DNA of 64,000 bases from Kitasatospora arboriphila (GCF_000717275.1 NZ_JNYV01000005.1:1-64000); one strand, 5' to 3'. Shown: positions 37,484 to 47,904, numbered from the stretch's first letter. Notes: generated from the sequence alone by a model not told the origin. Numbers and translations: made by a program.

Positions 37484-39040
37484 ATGGCTCGCTCTGGCAC
37501 CGTACGCCCGCGCGCGTCGGTGGGCGACAACATTCGTCGGCTGCGTGAGTTCGGTGCGACGGCGATCGGCGGATCCGTCCTGCTCGGTTTCGCCGGATCA
37601 GTGCTCGTCACCATCGGGAGCTTCGGAGTCGGCGACATCCCGCGGAACCAGACCTCACTGCAGGATCTGGGATTGTCGTGGCTGTCGTTCGGACACGGGA
37701 AAACCCTGGCTGGGATGTCGTTCTGGCTGGGTGTGGCGGTGATGGTGGTCGCCTGGGTGCGGGTGGGCCGCACGCTCCGCGCCGCCACGCCGGCCGACGG
37801 GGCCGCACGCACTGTCGGCTGGGCAGCCGTCGCGTGGTCGGCGCCCCTGATGGTCGCCGTGCCGCTCTACAGCCGGGATGTGTACGCGTATCTGGCCCAG
37901 GGGGCGTTGTTACGCGACGGATTCAACCCCTATGCCGATGGGCCTGCCGTACAGCCCGGGGCCCTGCTCGACTCGATGGCCCAGGTGTGGGCGACCACCA
38001 CAGCTCCCTATGGTCCCGCGTTCATGTCGCTCACGGGCGCGGTCACCCGGGTGACCGGCGACGAACCCGTCGTGGGTGTGCTGGTCATGCGGCTGGTCCT
38101 GGTGCCCGGGCTGTTCTTGACGTTGTGGGCACTTCCGAAGCTGGCCAGGCATTTCGACACCGACCCCGCTCTGGCTCTCTGGCTTGCCGTCCTCAATCCT
38201 CTTGTGCTGGTGCACCTGGTGGGAGGACCGCACGTCGAGCTGCTGATGATGGGCGTCCTGATCGCCGGGGTCACACTCGTGGTGACACGCAGACACGTTG
38301 TCGGCGTCGGCGTTCTCGCACTCGCCATGTCGATCAAGATCACCGCCGGTGTCGCCATCCCCTTCGTGTTGTGGATCTGGTTGTCCCACATCCGCGATGT
38401 GCGGAATGTCCGTGCCAGGGACGTGGGTCGCGTTCTCGCCTGGATCATCGGGGTGTCCGTGGCCGTCTTCGGACTGCTGACGTTGCTCGTCGGCCACGGG
38501 TTCGGCTGGCTGCTGGGGCTGACGTGGGCAGCAAAGATCATCAATTGGCTGACCATTCCCACCGCGGTGGCGCACCTCATCACCTTTGCCGCATCACCTT
38601 TCACCGCCTTGCCGCTGTTGCCGGTGCTCGAGGTGACGCGCGCGGTGGGTTCGGTTGTCCTGGCCCTGACCCTGGTGGGTCTCTGGTTGTGGTTTCGACG
38701 AGGTGAGCGTGCCGCGGTCACCGGGATGGCGTGGGCCATGCTCGCCGTCCTGTTACTCGAACCGTCCACGCTGCCTTGGTATTACACGTGGGCGCTTGTG
38801 CTGGCTGCCGCCTTCACCATCGAGCGATGGGCGGTCGTGGCCATCGTGTTCTATTCGGTGTTCCTCCTCCAGGTGTTCGGGCCGGACGACGAGATCTTCA
38901 TGTACAAGCTGACCGATGTGGTTGTCGCCGTTGCCCTCTCGGCACTTGCGGGTTGGTCATTGATCCGCGAGGACCCCTTGCGTCTGCGCCGGGTGACCCG
39001 TGGACCCTCCCCGGCCCCCGTCACCGGAGCACCCGCATGA
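37484..39040 (+). CDS. mptA: Alpha-(1->6)-mannopyranosyltransferase MptA-like
   Basis: 518-aa GT-C type polytopic mannosyltransferase using polyprenyl-phosphomannose to extend the alpha-1,6 mannan backbone of lipomannan/LAM. About twelve membrane segments. The GT-C catalytic loop is LYSRDVYAYLAQGALL near residues 127-142, followed by GFNPYADGP and APYGPAFM. It is the Rv2174 position. It starts right after the prenyl synthase stop and its own stop overlaps the crtB start (ATGA), so a lipoglycan gene is embedded between two carotenoid-type genes. Confidence 0.88.
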   Translation: MARSGTVRPRASVGDNIRRLREFGATAIGGSVLLGFAGSVLVTIGSFGVGDIPRNQTSLQDLGLSWLSFGHGKTLAGMSFWLGVAVMVVAWVRVGRTLRAATPADGAARTVGWAAVAWSAPLMVAVPLYSRDVYAYLAQGALLRDGFNPYADGPAVQPGALLDSMAQVWATTTAPYGPAFMSLTGAVTRVTGDEPVVGVLVMRLVLVPGLFLTLWALPKLARHFDTDPALALWLAVLNPLVLVHLVGGPHVELLMMGVLIAGVTLVVTRRHVVGVGVLALAMSIKITAGVAIPFVLWIWLSHIRDVRNVRARDVGRVLAWIIGVSVAVFGLLTLLVGHGFGWLLGLTWAAKIINWLTIPTAVAHLITFAASPFTALPLLPVLEVTRAVGSVVLALTLVGLWLWFRRGERAAVTGMAWAMLAVLLLEPSTLPWYYTWALVLAAAFTIERWAVVAIVFYSVFLLQVFGPDDEIFMYKLTDVVVAVALSALAGWSLIREDPLRLRRVTRGPSPAPVTGAPA

Positions 39041-39951
39041 TCGGTGACGGGCGACTCGAACCCGCCTACGAGCACTGCCGCAAGCTCACCGCCACCCATG
39101 GCCGCAGTTACTACCTTGGTACGCAACTGCTCTCGCGGCGACAACGTGCCGGGGTCTATGCGCTCTACGGCTTCGCGCGCATGGTCGACGACATCGTCGA
39201 CACGGGATCCGGGCAACACCGACTGTCCGCACTCGACGCGATCGAGGCCGACCTGCACGCAGCTCTGTCCGACCCGGGACATCTCCCCCGCCGGCCCGAA
39301 GTGCTGGCCGTCGCGGACACCATCACCACTTTCGACATCGACCACCGGTACTTCGATGCGTTCATGCGCTCGATGAGGATGGACATCCCCGACAGCGACA
39401 TCCACGTCGCGCGGTACCGGACGATGGCTGAACTGCGCGACTACATGTACGGGTCGGCAAGCGTGATCGGATTGCAGATGTTGCCGATCCTGGGCACGGT
39501 GGTCGACGGGGATGTCGCCATCACGCCCGCGCGAGCGCTGGGCGACGCCTTCCAGCTGACAAACTTCATTCGGGACGCCGGCGAAGACCTCGATCGCGAC
39601 CGCATCTATCTACCTACCGACGAACTCGCGACCTTCGGGGTGGACGAATCCATGCTGCGACGGTGCCGACGCACAGGTCAGGTACCGGGTGAATTACGCC
39701 GTGCCCTGGCGCATCTGATCGCGGTGACCCGTGCCGAATATCGCCGCGCCGAACCGGGAATCGAGATGCTGTTGCCGTCGAGCCGACCGGGCATCCGAGC
39801 AGCATTCACCATGTACCGCGCGATCCTCGATGAGGTGGAACGTAGCGGCTACCGGGTGCTCACTGAACGCGTGCGGGTGTCGAAACCGGCCCGCCTTGGT
39901 CACGTCGCCCGTGCCGTGAGCACCCGGGGCCGCACGCTTGCCCGGTCCTGA
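39037..39951 (+). CDS. crtB: Phytoene synthase
   Basis: 304-aa squalene/phytoene synthase condensing two GGPP into phytoene, the first carotenoid-specific step. The two Asp-rich motifs are FARMVDDIVDT (about 41-51) and FIRDAGEDLDRDRIYLP. YALYGFAR and the segment YCYGSAS-like DYMYGSASVIG are typical. Coupled to mptA by an ATGA overlap (39037-39040). Not present at this locus in M. tuberculosis as I recall it. Confidence 0.93.
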   Translation: MIGDGRLEPAYEHCRKLTATHGRSYYLGTQLLSRRQRAGVYALYGFARMVDDIVDTGSGQHRLSALDAIEADLHAALSDPGHLPRRPEVLAVADTITTFDIDHRYFDAFMRSMRMDIPDSDIHVARYRTMAELRDYMYGSASVIGLQMLPILGTVVDGDVAITPARALGDAFQLTNFIRDAGEDLDRDRIYLPTDELATFGVDESMLRRCRRTGQVPGELRRALAHLIAVTRAEYRRAEPGIEMLLPSSRPGIRAAFTMYRAILDEVERSGYRVLTERVRVSKPARLGHVARAVSTRGRTLARS

Positions 39952-39988
39952 GCACCGGTACCCGACCGGCCCGATCAGGAGGGACTGG

Positions 39989-40396
39989 TCAGAACGCTTC
40001 TGCCTGGGCCCGGCGCACCATCTCACGGGCCTGATGCCCGTGCAGTGCCTGAGCCGGGGTGATGTCGAGGTCATCGTGAGGCGTGAACAACCACCGCAAG
40101 GCCTCGTCGCGGCTGAAGCCGCCGTCGAGGAGGACATCGATGAGCCCGGGAAGATGTTTCGTGATCTCCGGGCCGTCCAAGAACAGGGCCGGGATGGCCA
40201 CCTGCCCGTCACGGCGAACCGCGAGCAACTGGTGGTCGGTGATCAGGTTGAGGATCTTGCTGTTCGAGAATCCCATTCGGGAGGAGACCTGCGACACCGA
40301 CAACACCTCGACGTCAGCAGGCAGCGTGTCTTCGGAAAGCGGTACGGAACCCACGGGGACGAGGGTACCCAGGCGATGGTCGACGCGTCGAATCAC
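39989..40396 (-). CDS. Rv2175c-like DNA-binding protein
   Basis: About 135 aa. A winged helix-turn-helix of Rv2175c type (LSVSQVSSRMGFSNSKILNL) is followed by the family C-terminal block LPGLIDVLLDGGFSRDEALR, WLFTPHDDLDITPAQALHG and HQAREMVRRAQAEAF, close to the M. tuberculosis protein from memory. Rv2175c is a substrate of the neighbouring kinase PknL there, and the genes are divergent here too. The start is uncertain: GTG 40396 gives the expected length; GTG 40354 and 40444 are alternatives. Confidence 0.85.
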   Translation of the reverse strand: MIRRVDHRLGTLVPVGSVPLSEDTLPADVEVLSVSQVSSRMGFSNSKILNLITDHQLLAVRRDGQVAIPALFLDGPEITKHLPGLIDVLLDGGFSRDEALRWLFTPHDDLDITPAQALHGHQAREMVRRAQAEAF

Positions 40397-40500
40397 CGAT
40401 CTGGGCGCGGGCGCCACACGTGTTCCGTGATCTTTTCTCGACACTCCCTCGCTAGGGTGGACTCGTTGTTCGTGTCCCGCCCTGCCGAGAAAGGCCCAAG

Positions 40501-42738
40501 TTGGTGAACGCCCCGTCCGACGTGTTGCTCGGCGTCCTGATCGAGCGTCGCTATCGGATCGATGCGCTGATCGCCCGCGGCGGGATGTCGAGTGTGTACC
40601 TGGGCATGGATCTGCGCCTCGATCGTCCGGTGGCGGTCAAGGTCATGGATCCGCGTTTCTCGGCCGACCCGCAGTTCCTTGCCCGCCTCGAGTTCGAGGC
40701 CCGGTCGGTTGCACGGCTGAAGGACCCCGGCCTGGTCGCGGTGTACGACCAGGGCGCGGACGGCGACTACGCATTCCTGGTGATGGAACTCGTCCAGGGC
40801 GGCACCCTGCGCGAGTTGCTGCGTGAGCGCGGACCGATGCCACCCCACGCGGTCACCGCGGTCGCGGCGCCGGTCCTGGGAGCACTCGGTGCCGCCCATC
40901 GTGCCGGGCTGGTGCACCGCGACGTCAAACCCGAGAACGTCCTCATCTCCGACGACGGGGAGGTGAAGGTCGTCGACTTCGGGTTGGTCCGGGCGATCGC
41001 TGCCGCCGGGATCACCTCCAACAGCGTGATCCTCGGGACAGCTGCCTACCTCTCCCCCGAACAGGTGGAAACCGCGTCGGCCGATGCTCGTTCCGACGTG
41101 TACTCAACCGGCATCCTGGTGTTCGAGATGCTCACCGGCCGAACACCTTTCACCGGCGACACCGCCCTGGGTCTGGCCTACCAGCGGTTGCACAACGACG
41201 TCCCGCCGCCGGGTTCGGTGATCCCGGGTGTGCCCCGCGAGTTCGATGAGTTCGTCCTCACCGCGACCGCACGCAACCCTGCCGATCGCTATCGCGACGG
41301 ACATCACATGCGCGAGGTCCTCGACCAGATCGCGGACGATCTGCAACTGCCCGCGTTCACCGTCCCGGCGCCGACCCGCTCCGCCGAACGCGAGACCATG
41401 GTCGCGTTCCGCGACCGCCAGCAACACCGTCCCGGGGCCGCCGTCGACCCGGACCTCACCGACCCGATGCCTGCCAAGGCCGCCGCGCAACCCGACGTCC
41501 GTAACCCGACTCGTGTGCAGACACTTCCACCGGACACCCGGCATCCCGAAGGGCACGGACCGCCTCAACCGCCGACGCCCCCACCCGCCTACGCCCAGGG
41601 CCCGCCGCCCGGTTCGCCCATGTTGCTGTCGCATGCCGCCGAGTTCGAGGAACGCCGGCGCAAGTCGCGCCGCAATGCGCTGATCTGGGTGCTCGTGGTG
41701 GTGCTGCTCGCCGCGACGCTCGGCGTCGCCGGGTGGTGGCTCGGGTCGGGTCGCTTCACCACCGTTCCCGAACTGAACGGGATGGACCGCGTGGCAGCGA
41801 CCGAGGCGATCGAAGACGCCGGACTCGACGTGGTGGACAAGCCGACCTACGACAACGAGCTGCCGGTCGACCAGGTGATGGCCGTCGAGCCCGCGCCCGG
41901 CACCCGCGTCAGCAGATTCTCGGACGTCGATCTGTCGTATTCGGTGGGACAGCCCAAAGTTCCGGACCTCTCCTCGGGTGATCCGCTGGCCGTGGTCGAG
42001 AAACGTCTGCGCGACCGCACTCTGACGCCCGTGGTTGCACGCCAGCAGTACAGCGCCACCGCCCCGAAGGGCTCGGTGGTCTCGCTCAGTCCCAGTTCGG
42101 GCACCACGGTTGCGGTCGGCAGTGAAGTGCAGATCATCACCAGCAGAGGCCCCGAGCCGATCTCGGTACCGGATGTGGCAGGACGCGATCAGGACGACGC
42201 CACCGCGCTGCTCAAGACGGCGAAACTCAAGGCCGGCACCGTCCGCAAGGAGTTCAGTCCGGTTGTCGACGGCGGCAAGGTGATCGGTACAGACCCCGGC
42301 GCGGGCACACTCGCGGAGCCGGGCAGCACGGTCACACTCGTGGTGTCCGACGCGATCAAGGTGCCGGACCTGTCCGGCAAGACACCCGACGAGGCGCGGC
42401 GGGTCCTGCAGGACGCGGGGCTGATCGCGCAAGACGGCGGCACGTCCACCGACGGCGACGCGAAGGCGGGCACCATCACCACCGCCAGCCCCGCCTTCGG
42501 GGCGAGGGTGGACCCTCGTGACCCGGTCGTGCGCATCTTCGTATCCGACGGCGTCGATGTCCCGAACGTCACCGGCGACACGGTCGGGACCGCGAAGAGC
42601 AAGCTCGAGGCGGCCGGCCTCTCCGTGGACAGCCGGGGCCTGACGCGCTCGAGTGTGTCTCTCGTGGTCGGGCAGAATCCGGGTGGCGGTACCCGGGTGA
42701 AGCAGGGCAGTACGGTGCAGATCACCTCGTTCCCCTGA
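40501..42738 (+). CDS. pknL: Serine/threonine protein kinase with PASTA repeats (PknL)
   Basis: 745-aa transmembrane kinase. Kinase motifs: Gly loop ARGGMSSVY (about 25-33), Lys47 in VAVKVMD, HRDVKPEN (139-146) and DFG (159-161), all intact. A Pro-rich juxtamembrane linker is followed by one membrane helix (about 392-415) and an extracytoplasmic part that reads as about five PASTA units (each starting VPEL/VPDL/VPDV and ending in a Val/Ile-rich strand). PASTA domains bind peptidoglycan fragments. M. tuberculosis PknL, as I recall, is about 400 aa without PASTA, so this orthologue is much longer. TTG 40501 or GTG 40504 start. Probably phosphorylates the divergent Rv2175c-like protein. Confidence 0.93.
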   Translation: MVNAPSDVLLGVLIERRYRIDALIARGGMSSVYLGMDLRLDRPVAVKVMDPRFSADPQFLARLEFEARSVARLKDPGLVAVYDQGADGDYAFLVMELVQGGTLRELLRERGPMPPHAVTAVAAPVLGALGAAHRAGLVHRDVKPENVLISDDGEVKVVDFGLVRAIAAAGITSNSVILGTAAYLSPEQVETASADARSDVYSTGILVFEMLTGRTPFTGDTALGLAYQRLHNDVPPPGSVIPGVPREFDEFVLTATARNPADRYRDGHHMREVLDQIADDLQLPAFTVPAPTRSAERETMVAFRDRQQHRPGAAVDPDLTDPMPAKAAAQPDVRNPTRVQTLPPDTRHPEGHGPPQPPTPPPAYAQGPPPGSPMLLSHAAEFEERRRKSRRNALIWVLVVVLLAATLGVAGWWLGSGRFTTVPELNGMDRVAATEAIEDAGLDVVDKPTYDNELPVDQVMAVEPAPGTRVSRFSDVDLSYSVGQPKVPDLSSGDPLAVVEKRLRDRTLTPVVARQQYSATAPKGSVVSLSPSSGTTVAVGSEVQIITSRGPEPISVPDVAGRDQDDATALLKTAKLKAGTVRKEFSPVVDGGKVIGTDPGAGTLAEPGSTVTLVVSDAIKVPDLSGKTPDEARRVLQDAGLIAQDGGTSTDGDAKAGTITTASPAFGARVDPRDPVVRIFVSDGVDVPNVTGDTVGTAKSKLEAAGLSVDSRGLTRSSVSLVVGQNPGGGTRVKQGSTVQITSFP

Positions 42739-42797
42739 GGTTGCCCGGCCGGCGCGCATGCCCGGTCTCCTTCGAGTGGCCCGGTGTGATGTGATTG

Positions 42798-42876
42798 CCG
42801 GTGACACGGGGTGCCGAACACGTCGGCTGAGATCAGACCCGCTGTACCTGACCAGATAATGCTGGCGGAGGGATGT
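42798..42876 (+). promoter_or_regulatory. TPP (thiamine pyrophosphate) riboswitch, translational type
   Basis: The conserved THI-element blocks occur in order: ACGGGGTGCC, GGCTGAGATCA, ACCC, ACCTGA, CAGATAATGC and GCGGAGGGA. A short closing stem GACA/TGTC brings the 3' end to the first bases of the gene. The Shine-Dalgarno of the following SDR gene is the aptamer's own GGAGGG, so TPP binding would hide the ribosome site. There is no terminator. It lies 60 bp after the pknL stop. Confidence 0.92.
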
Positions 42877-43683
42877 CCATCGTGAATTCAGTTGCGCCCG
42901 GGAACGATTCGGATCACCGGCCACTGGCCGAGCAGATCGTCCTGGTGACCGGCGGGGCCCGTGGACTCGGCGCCGCCATCACCCGGGCGTTCGCTCTCCA
43001 GGGCGCGCGGGTGGTCATCAACTTCCACCGCAGCCAGGCGGCCGCCGACGCGCTCGCCGACGAACTGGGGGCCGGCCGATGCCTGGCCGTGCAGGCAGAT
43101 GTCACCGATCGGAACGCCGTCCTGGACATGTTTCGCAACCGCGCGTGCGCATTTCGGAGCTCCCGTCACCACCGTGATCAACAACGCGCTGATCGATTTC
43201 TCGTTCAACGGCGATGCACGGCCGGCAGTCGACGCCATCGAATGGCAGGCATTCGACGCCCAACTACGGGGCAGTGTTGCCGGCGCCCTTCACACCACAC
43301 AGGCAGCTCTGCCCGGGATGCGCGAGGCGGGATTCGGCCGCATCGTCACCATCGGGACCAACCTCGTCCAGAACCCGGTTGTGCCCTACCACGACTACAC
43401 CGCGGCCAAGGCTGCACTGCTCGCGTTGACGCGGACTTTGTCTGCCGACCTCGGACCTGAGTCGATCACCGTCAACATGGTGTCCGGTGGCCTGCTGCGA
43501 ACCACCGACGCCAGCGCCGCCACCCCCGAGGCGGTGTTCGATCTCATCGCCCAGAGCACACCTCTGCGACGGGTCACCACTCCCACGGAGTTCGCCGACG
43601 CGGTTCTGTTCTTCGCCTCGCCGTGGGCACGGGCGGTGACCGGTCAGAACCTGGTGGTCGACGGCGGCCTCGTCAAGGACTGA
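42873..43683 (+). pseudogene. Short-chain dehydrogenase/reductase with a +1 frameshift, under a TPP riboswitch
   Basis: Two overlapping frames make one SDR of about 270 aa. Frame one carries the NAD(P) motif VLVTGGARGLGAAITRAF and ADVTDRNAVLDMF. Frame two continues with ARAHFGAPVTTVINNAL, the catalytic YHDYTAAKAAL (YxxxK) and VDGGLV. Frame is lost at 43131-43133, where GACATGTTTCGCAACC has one T too many; removing one restores a continuous SDR. It could be a real mutation, a sequencing error or a programmed shift, though no slippery heptamer is evident. The start is ATG 42873 or, with a better-spaced GGAGGG, GTG 42882. The TPP switch suggests a thiamine-linked role. Confidence 0.85.
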
Positions 43684-43707
43684 GGCACCGACCACGACGC
43701 CCGCCGG

Positions 43708-45120
<1,413 letters not shown>

Positions 45121-45630
45121 CTAATGCCCCGCGCGATCGAGCTGCCCCTCACCTCGGAACGCCTCGATGGCCAGCCACTTGTTCAGGTTGTGGCGGGCGT
45201 CGGCGAGCGCGTCGTGGGCGTCGTCGGGAGCCGGAGGCAATTCTGGGCGGCCGCTCAATTCCCAGTGTTGGCGCAGTTCACGGGTGTACCTCGGCATCGA
45301 CCGGGGCAGGGCGGTCATCGGTCCCCACAATTGGCAGAGCACCACGTGGTCGTAGGCACCCACCCAGGCCCACAGCTCGATGCGGCCTTCCCCGGCGGTC
45401 AGGAACTCCAGCAGGTCGTCGCGGATGCGTGCGCGGCTACGCCATGCCTTGGACGCCGGCGACGGCAGCTTGGGCAGAACCTGTGCGCGCACCCACTGGC
45501 CGGCCCGGTCGGGATCGAACTCGGTGGACACCGCGTAGAACTCACGTCCGTCCTCGGCGACGACCCCGATCGACACCAATTCGATCGTTCGTCCGTCCTC
45601 GATGAACTCGCAGTCGTAGAAATAACGCAC
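45121..45630 (-). CDS. DEDDh 3'-5' exoribonuclease (Rv2179c type)
   Basis: 169-aa compact DnaQ-fold nuclease. The metal ligands are D/E in FYDCEFIEDG (residues 4-13), Asp in VGAYDHVVLCQLWG, and the His/Asp pair in DDAHDALADARHN. It corresponds to Rv2179c, described as a 3' exoribonuclease with a DEDDh site. It lies between aroG and plsC, 7 bp from the latter. Confidence 0.92.
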   Translation of the reverse strand: MRYFYDCEFIEDGRTIELVSIGVVAEDGREFYAVSTEFDPDRAGQWVRAQVLPKLPSPASKAWRSRARIRDDLLEFLTAGEGRIELWAWVGAYDHVVLCQLWGPMTALPRSMPRYTRELRQHWELSGRPELPPAPDDAHDALADARHNLNKWLAIEAFRGEGQLDRAGH

Positions 45631-45637
45631 CGGCGGC

Positions 45638-46345
45638 TCAGGCGGCCGGCGATGTGTTGGTGGCGGGCGGCTGACCCTGCGCCTTGAGCGAGGCGGCGTA
45701 CACGTCCACGTATTGTTGGCCGCTCAGGTGCATCAACTCGTACATGATCTCGTCGGTGACGGCGCGCTCGATGAAACGGTTGCCCTCCATCCCCTCGTAA
45801 CGACTGAAGTCGAGGGGCTTGCCGATCTTGACGGTGATGCGTCCGAACCGCGGGATCGTCGTCCCGGGCGGGTTGAGTTCGCTTGTGCCGATCATGGCAA
45901 CGGGGATCACCGGGACACCGCATTCCATCGCAATCCGCGCGAGGCCGGTCTTGCCCTTGTACAGTCGCCCGTCCGGCGACCGGGTCCCCTCCGGGTACAT
46001 CGCCATCAGGGCACCGGTGTCGAGCTTGCGTTTGGCGGCCGTCAGCGCTCCGGCCGCAGCGTCGGCACCGGTGCGGTCGATGGGGATCTGACTCGAGGCG
46101 TTGAAGAACCACCGCTGGAAGGCGCCCTTGGCGCCCGTTCCGGTGAAGTACTCGCTCTTGGCGAGGAAGTACATCCGCCGCGGCACCATCAGCGGCAGAT
46201 AGAAACTGTCGACCACCGCAAGATGATTACTTGCCAGGATCGCCGGGCCCTTGGCCGGAAGATTCTCCAGCCCTTCGACTTTCGGGCGCCCCAGCACTCG
46301 CAGCGCCGGCCCCATCAGGACGTATTTGAAGACCCAGTACCACAT
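45638..46345 (-). CDS. 1-acyl-sn-glycerol-3-phosphate acyltransferase (Rv2182c type)
   Basis: 235-aa PlsC-family acyltransferase. The HX4D motif is SNHLAVVDSFY (about 40-50); YPEGTRSPDGRLYKGKTGLAR contains the PEGTRS motif. FAKSEYFTGTG-like LAKSEYFTGTGAKGAFQRWFF follows the catalytic motif. It is a paralogue of 951-1610. In M. tuberculosis Rv2182c acts in glycerophospholipid remodelling and is essential; I infer this copy is the housekeeping one and the TetR-linked copy the accessory one. Confidence 0.92.
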   Translation of the reverse strand: MWYWVFKYVLMGPALRVLGRPKVEGLENLPAKGPAILASNHLAVVDSFYLPLMVPRRMYFLAKSEYFTGTGAKGAFQRWFFNASSQIPIDRTGADAAAGALTAAKRKLDTGALMAMYPEGTRSPDGRLYKGKTGLARIAMECGVPVIPVAMIGTSELNPPGTTIPRFGRITVKIGKPLDFSRYEGMEGNRFIERAVTDEIMYELMHLSGQQYVDVYAASLKAQGQPPATNTSPAA

Positions 46346-46435
46346 GTCTTCCCACTCTCCGACGAATCACTTCCGACCGCCACTGTCACCGACACCACAT
46401 ACGCACAAAACCTTACCCACCCCGCTGCGGTGGCG

Positions 46436-47428
46436 TCAGCGCCTGGCCTCGGTCCTCGCGATCTGGGCTGCGCCGATCATCCCGGCCGCCTCGCCCAGCT
46501 GGGTCCCGCGGATTCGCGCCATCCTCCGGTGTCCGGCACCGGTCAGCAACGCTGAGTAGTGTTCGCGCGCCTCGTCCAGGAACAGGCCCGAGGACGAACC
46601 GACACCGCCCGCGAGTACCACGAGGTCGGGGTCGAACACGTCACAGCACATCGCCAGCCCCAGACCCAGCCATCGGGCGAACTCGGCGAACGCCGCCAGC
46701 GCCAGCGCATCGCCTTCGTGCGCCGCCGCCGCTATCCGCCGTCCGGTCAGCGAGCCGGGGTCGTCCGCGATGTCGCGGGCGAGTTTGCTGTTCCACATCC
46801 CACCGTCGGCGATCAGCTCGACCACCGTGTCGACCAGAGCCGTTCCGCTGCAATACCTTTCCCAACACCCGAACTTGCCACACGAGCATGGCCGGCCGTC
46901 GGGCATCACCCGCAGATGCCCGAGTTCGGGGGCGACACCGAAGCTGCCGCGGTAGATCTCTCCGTCCAGCAGCAACCCCGCTCCGATGCCCGTGCCGATC
47001 GCGATGACCAGCGTGTTGTGACCTCGCGCGGCCGCGCCGAAGTGATACTCGGCAACAGCGGCGGCGTTGGCGTCGTGTTCACACACCACCGGCAGTCCGA
47101 TCCTGCGCGACATCTCCTCCGCCACGCGCGCCTCGCGCCAGGGCAGATGCGGCGAGAAGCGGATGACCTGCCGATCGCTGGTGAGGAACCCGGCGACGGC
47201 CACACCCACCCCGATGACGTCCCAGCGTGCGGTCAGTTCGGCCACGGTGCGGTCGAGGCAGGTCTCGAGCGCGGACACCGTCGTGGGGGTCTGAGCCCGT
47301 ACCGTGTCATGCACCTGCCCCTGCTCGTCGACGATCGCGGCACGGATGCTCGTGCCCCCGATGTCGATACCGATCGCCATGTCCCCGCGCTGACCCTGAC
47401 GGTTGGGCGTGGACTCGTGGTCACTCAC
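46436..47428 (-). CDS. ROK family glucokinase
   Basis: 330-aa sugar kinase of the ROK family. The ATP loop is IGIDIGGTSIRAAIVD; the catalytic EHDANAAAVAEYHFG contains the proton-acceptor Asp. The ROK zinc motif is PCSCGKFGCWERYCSG (about 183-198). LAGGVGSSSGLFLD is the second phosphate loop. Likely phosphorylates glucose; other hexoses or N-acetyl sugars cannot be excluded. The start overlaps the stop of the 159-aa gene by 4 bp. Confidence 0.88.
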   Translation of the reverse strand: MSDHESTPNRQGQRGDMAIGIDIGGTSIRAAIVDEQGQVHDTVRAQTPTTVSALETCLDRTVAELTARWDVIGVGVAVAGFLTSDRQVIRFSPHLPWREARVAEEMSRRIGLPVVCEHDANAAAVAEYHFGAAARGHNTLVIAIGTGIGAGLLLDGEIYRGSFGVAPELGHLRVMPDGRPCSCGKFGCWERYCSGTALVDTVVELIADGGMWNSKLARDIADDPGSLTGRRIAAAAHEGDALALAAFAEFARWLGLGLAMCCDVFDPDLVVLAGGVGSSSGLFLDEAREHYSALLTGAGHRRMARIRGTQLGEAAGMIGAAQIARTEARR

Positions 47429-47904
47429 GGATCACCCCGCGGGACGTCCCCCACCGGCTCGAACAGCACGGTGATGGGCTGATAGCCGGCGTCACGGGCA
47501 CTTGTGCCGGCCGGACGTCGCGGCGGGGGTTCCGGACGCGCCCCGATGACCTGCTCCAGCGCCTGCTGAACCGCTTCGAGGATGGCGATCAGCTGACTGA
47601 GCAGCTGCCACAACAGATCCCCGGCCTCGTCGATGATCGTGTCGAACGCCAAGCGGGCCTGACCGGCCAAGTCGGTGGCCACGAACGAGGCGCCATCCCC
47701 CGTCGCGCCGCCCGCCCGTCTCGCGGCCGCCCCGTTCTCGTCGAGCAGCACGGACGCAAAGTGGTCGACTCGCTCGAGGACACCGAGGACGAGGGTGCGC
47801 CAGGCCTCGGCGTCGCCTCCTGACCGGGCGCCGCCGGGCCCACCTGCGGCCCTGCCCTGCTCGTCGCTCACGCCGGCCTTCTCTCGTTCGACTGCTTGCG
47901 CCAT
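47425..47904 (-). CDS. Conserved hypothetical protein (Rv2183c position)
   Basis: 159 aa; I do not recognise a domain. The N-terminus is Gly/Ala-rich. Residues about 85-120 form a hydrophobic, helical segment (LLWQLLSQLIAILEAVQQALEQVIG) that looks amphipathic rather than fully membrane-spanning. The C-terminus is Pro/Arg-rich. GTG 47871 with GAGAAGG upstream is an alternative start. Coupled by a 4-bp overlap to the ROK kinase gene. Confidence 0.65.
   Translation of the reverse strand: MAQAVEREKAGVSDEQGRAAGGPGGARSGGDAEAWRTLVLGVLERVDHFASVLLDENGAAARRAGGATGDGASFVATDLAGQARLAFDTIIDEAGDLLWQLLSQLIAILEAVQQALEQVIGARPEPPPRRPAGTSARDAGYQPITVLFEPVGDVPRGDP

Noticed and set aside
41104..42924. 606-codon minus-strand open frame over pknL
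   Set aside because: Antisense to kinase and PASTA domains; composition is the usual high-GC shadow with no recognisable domain.
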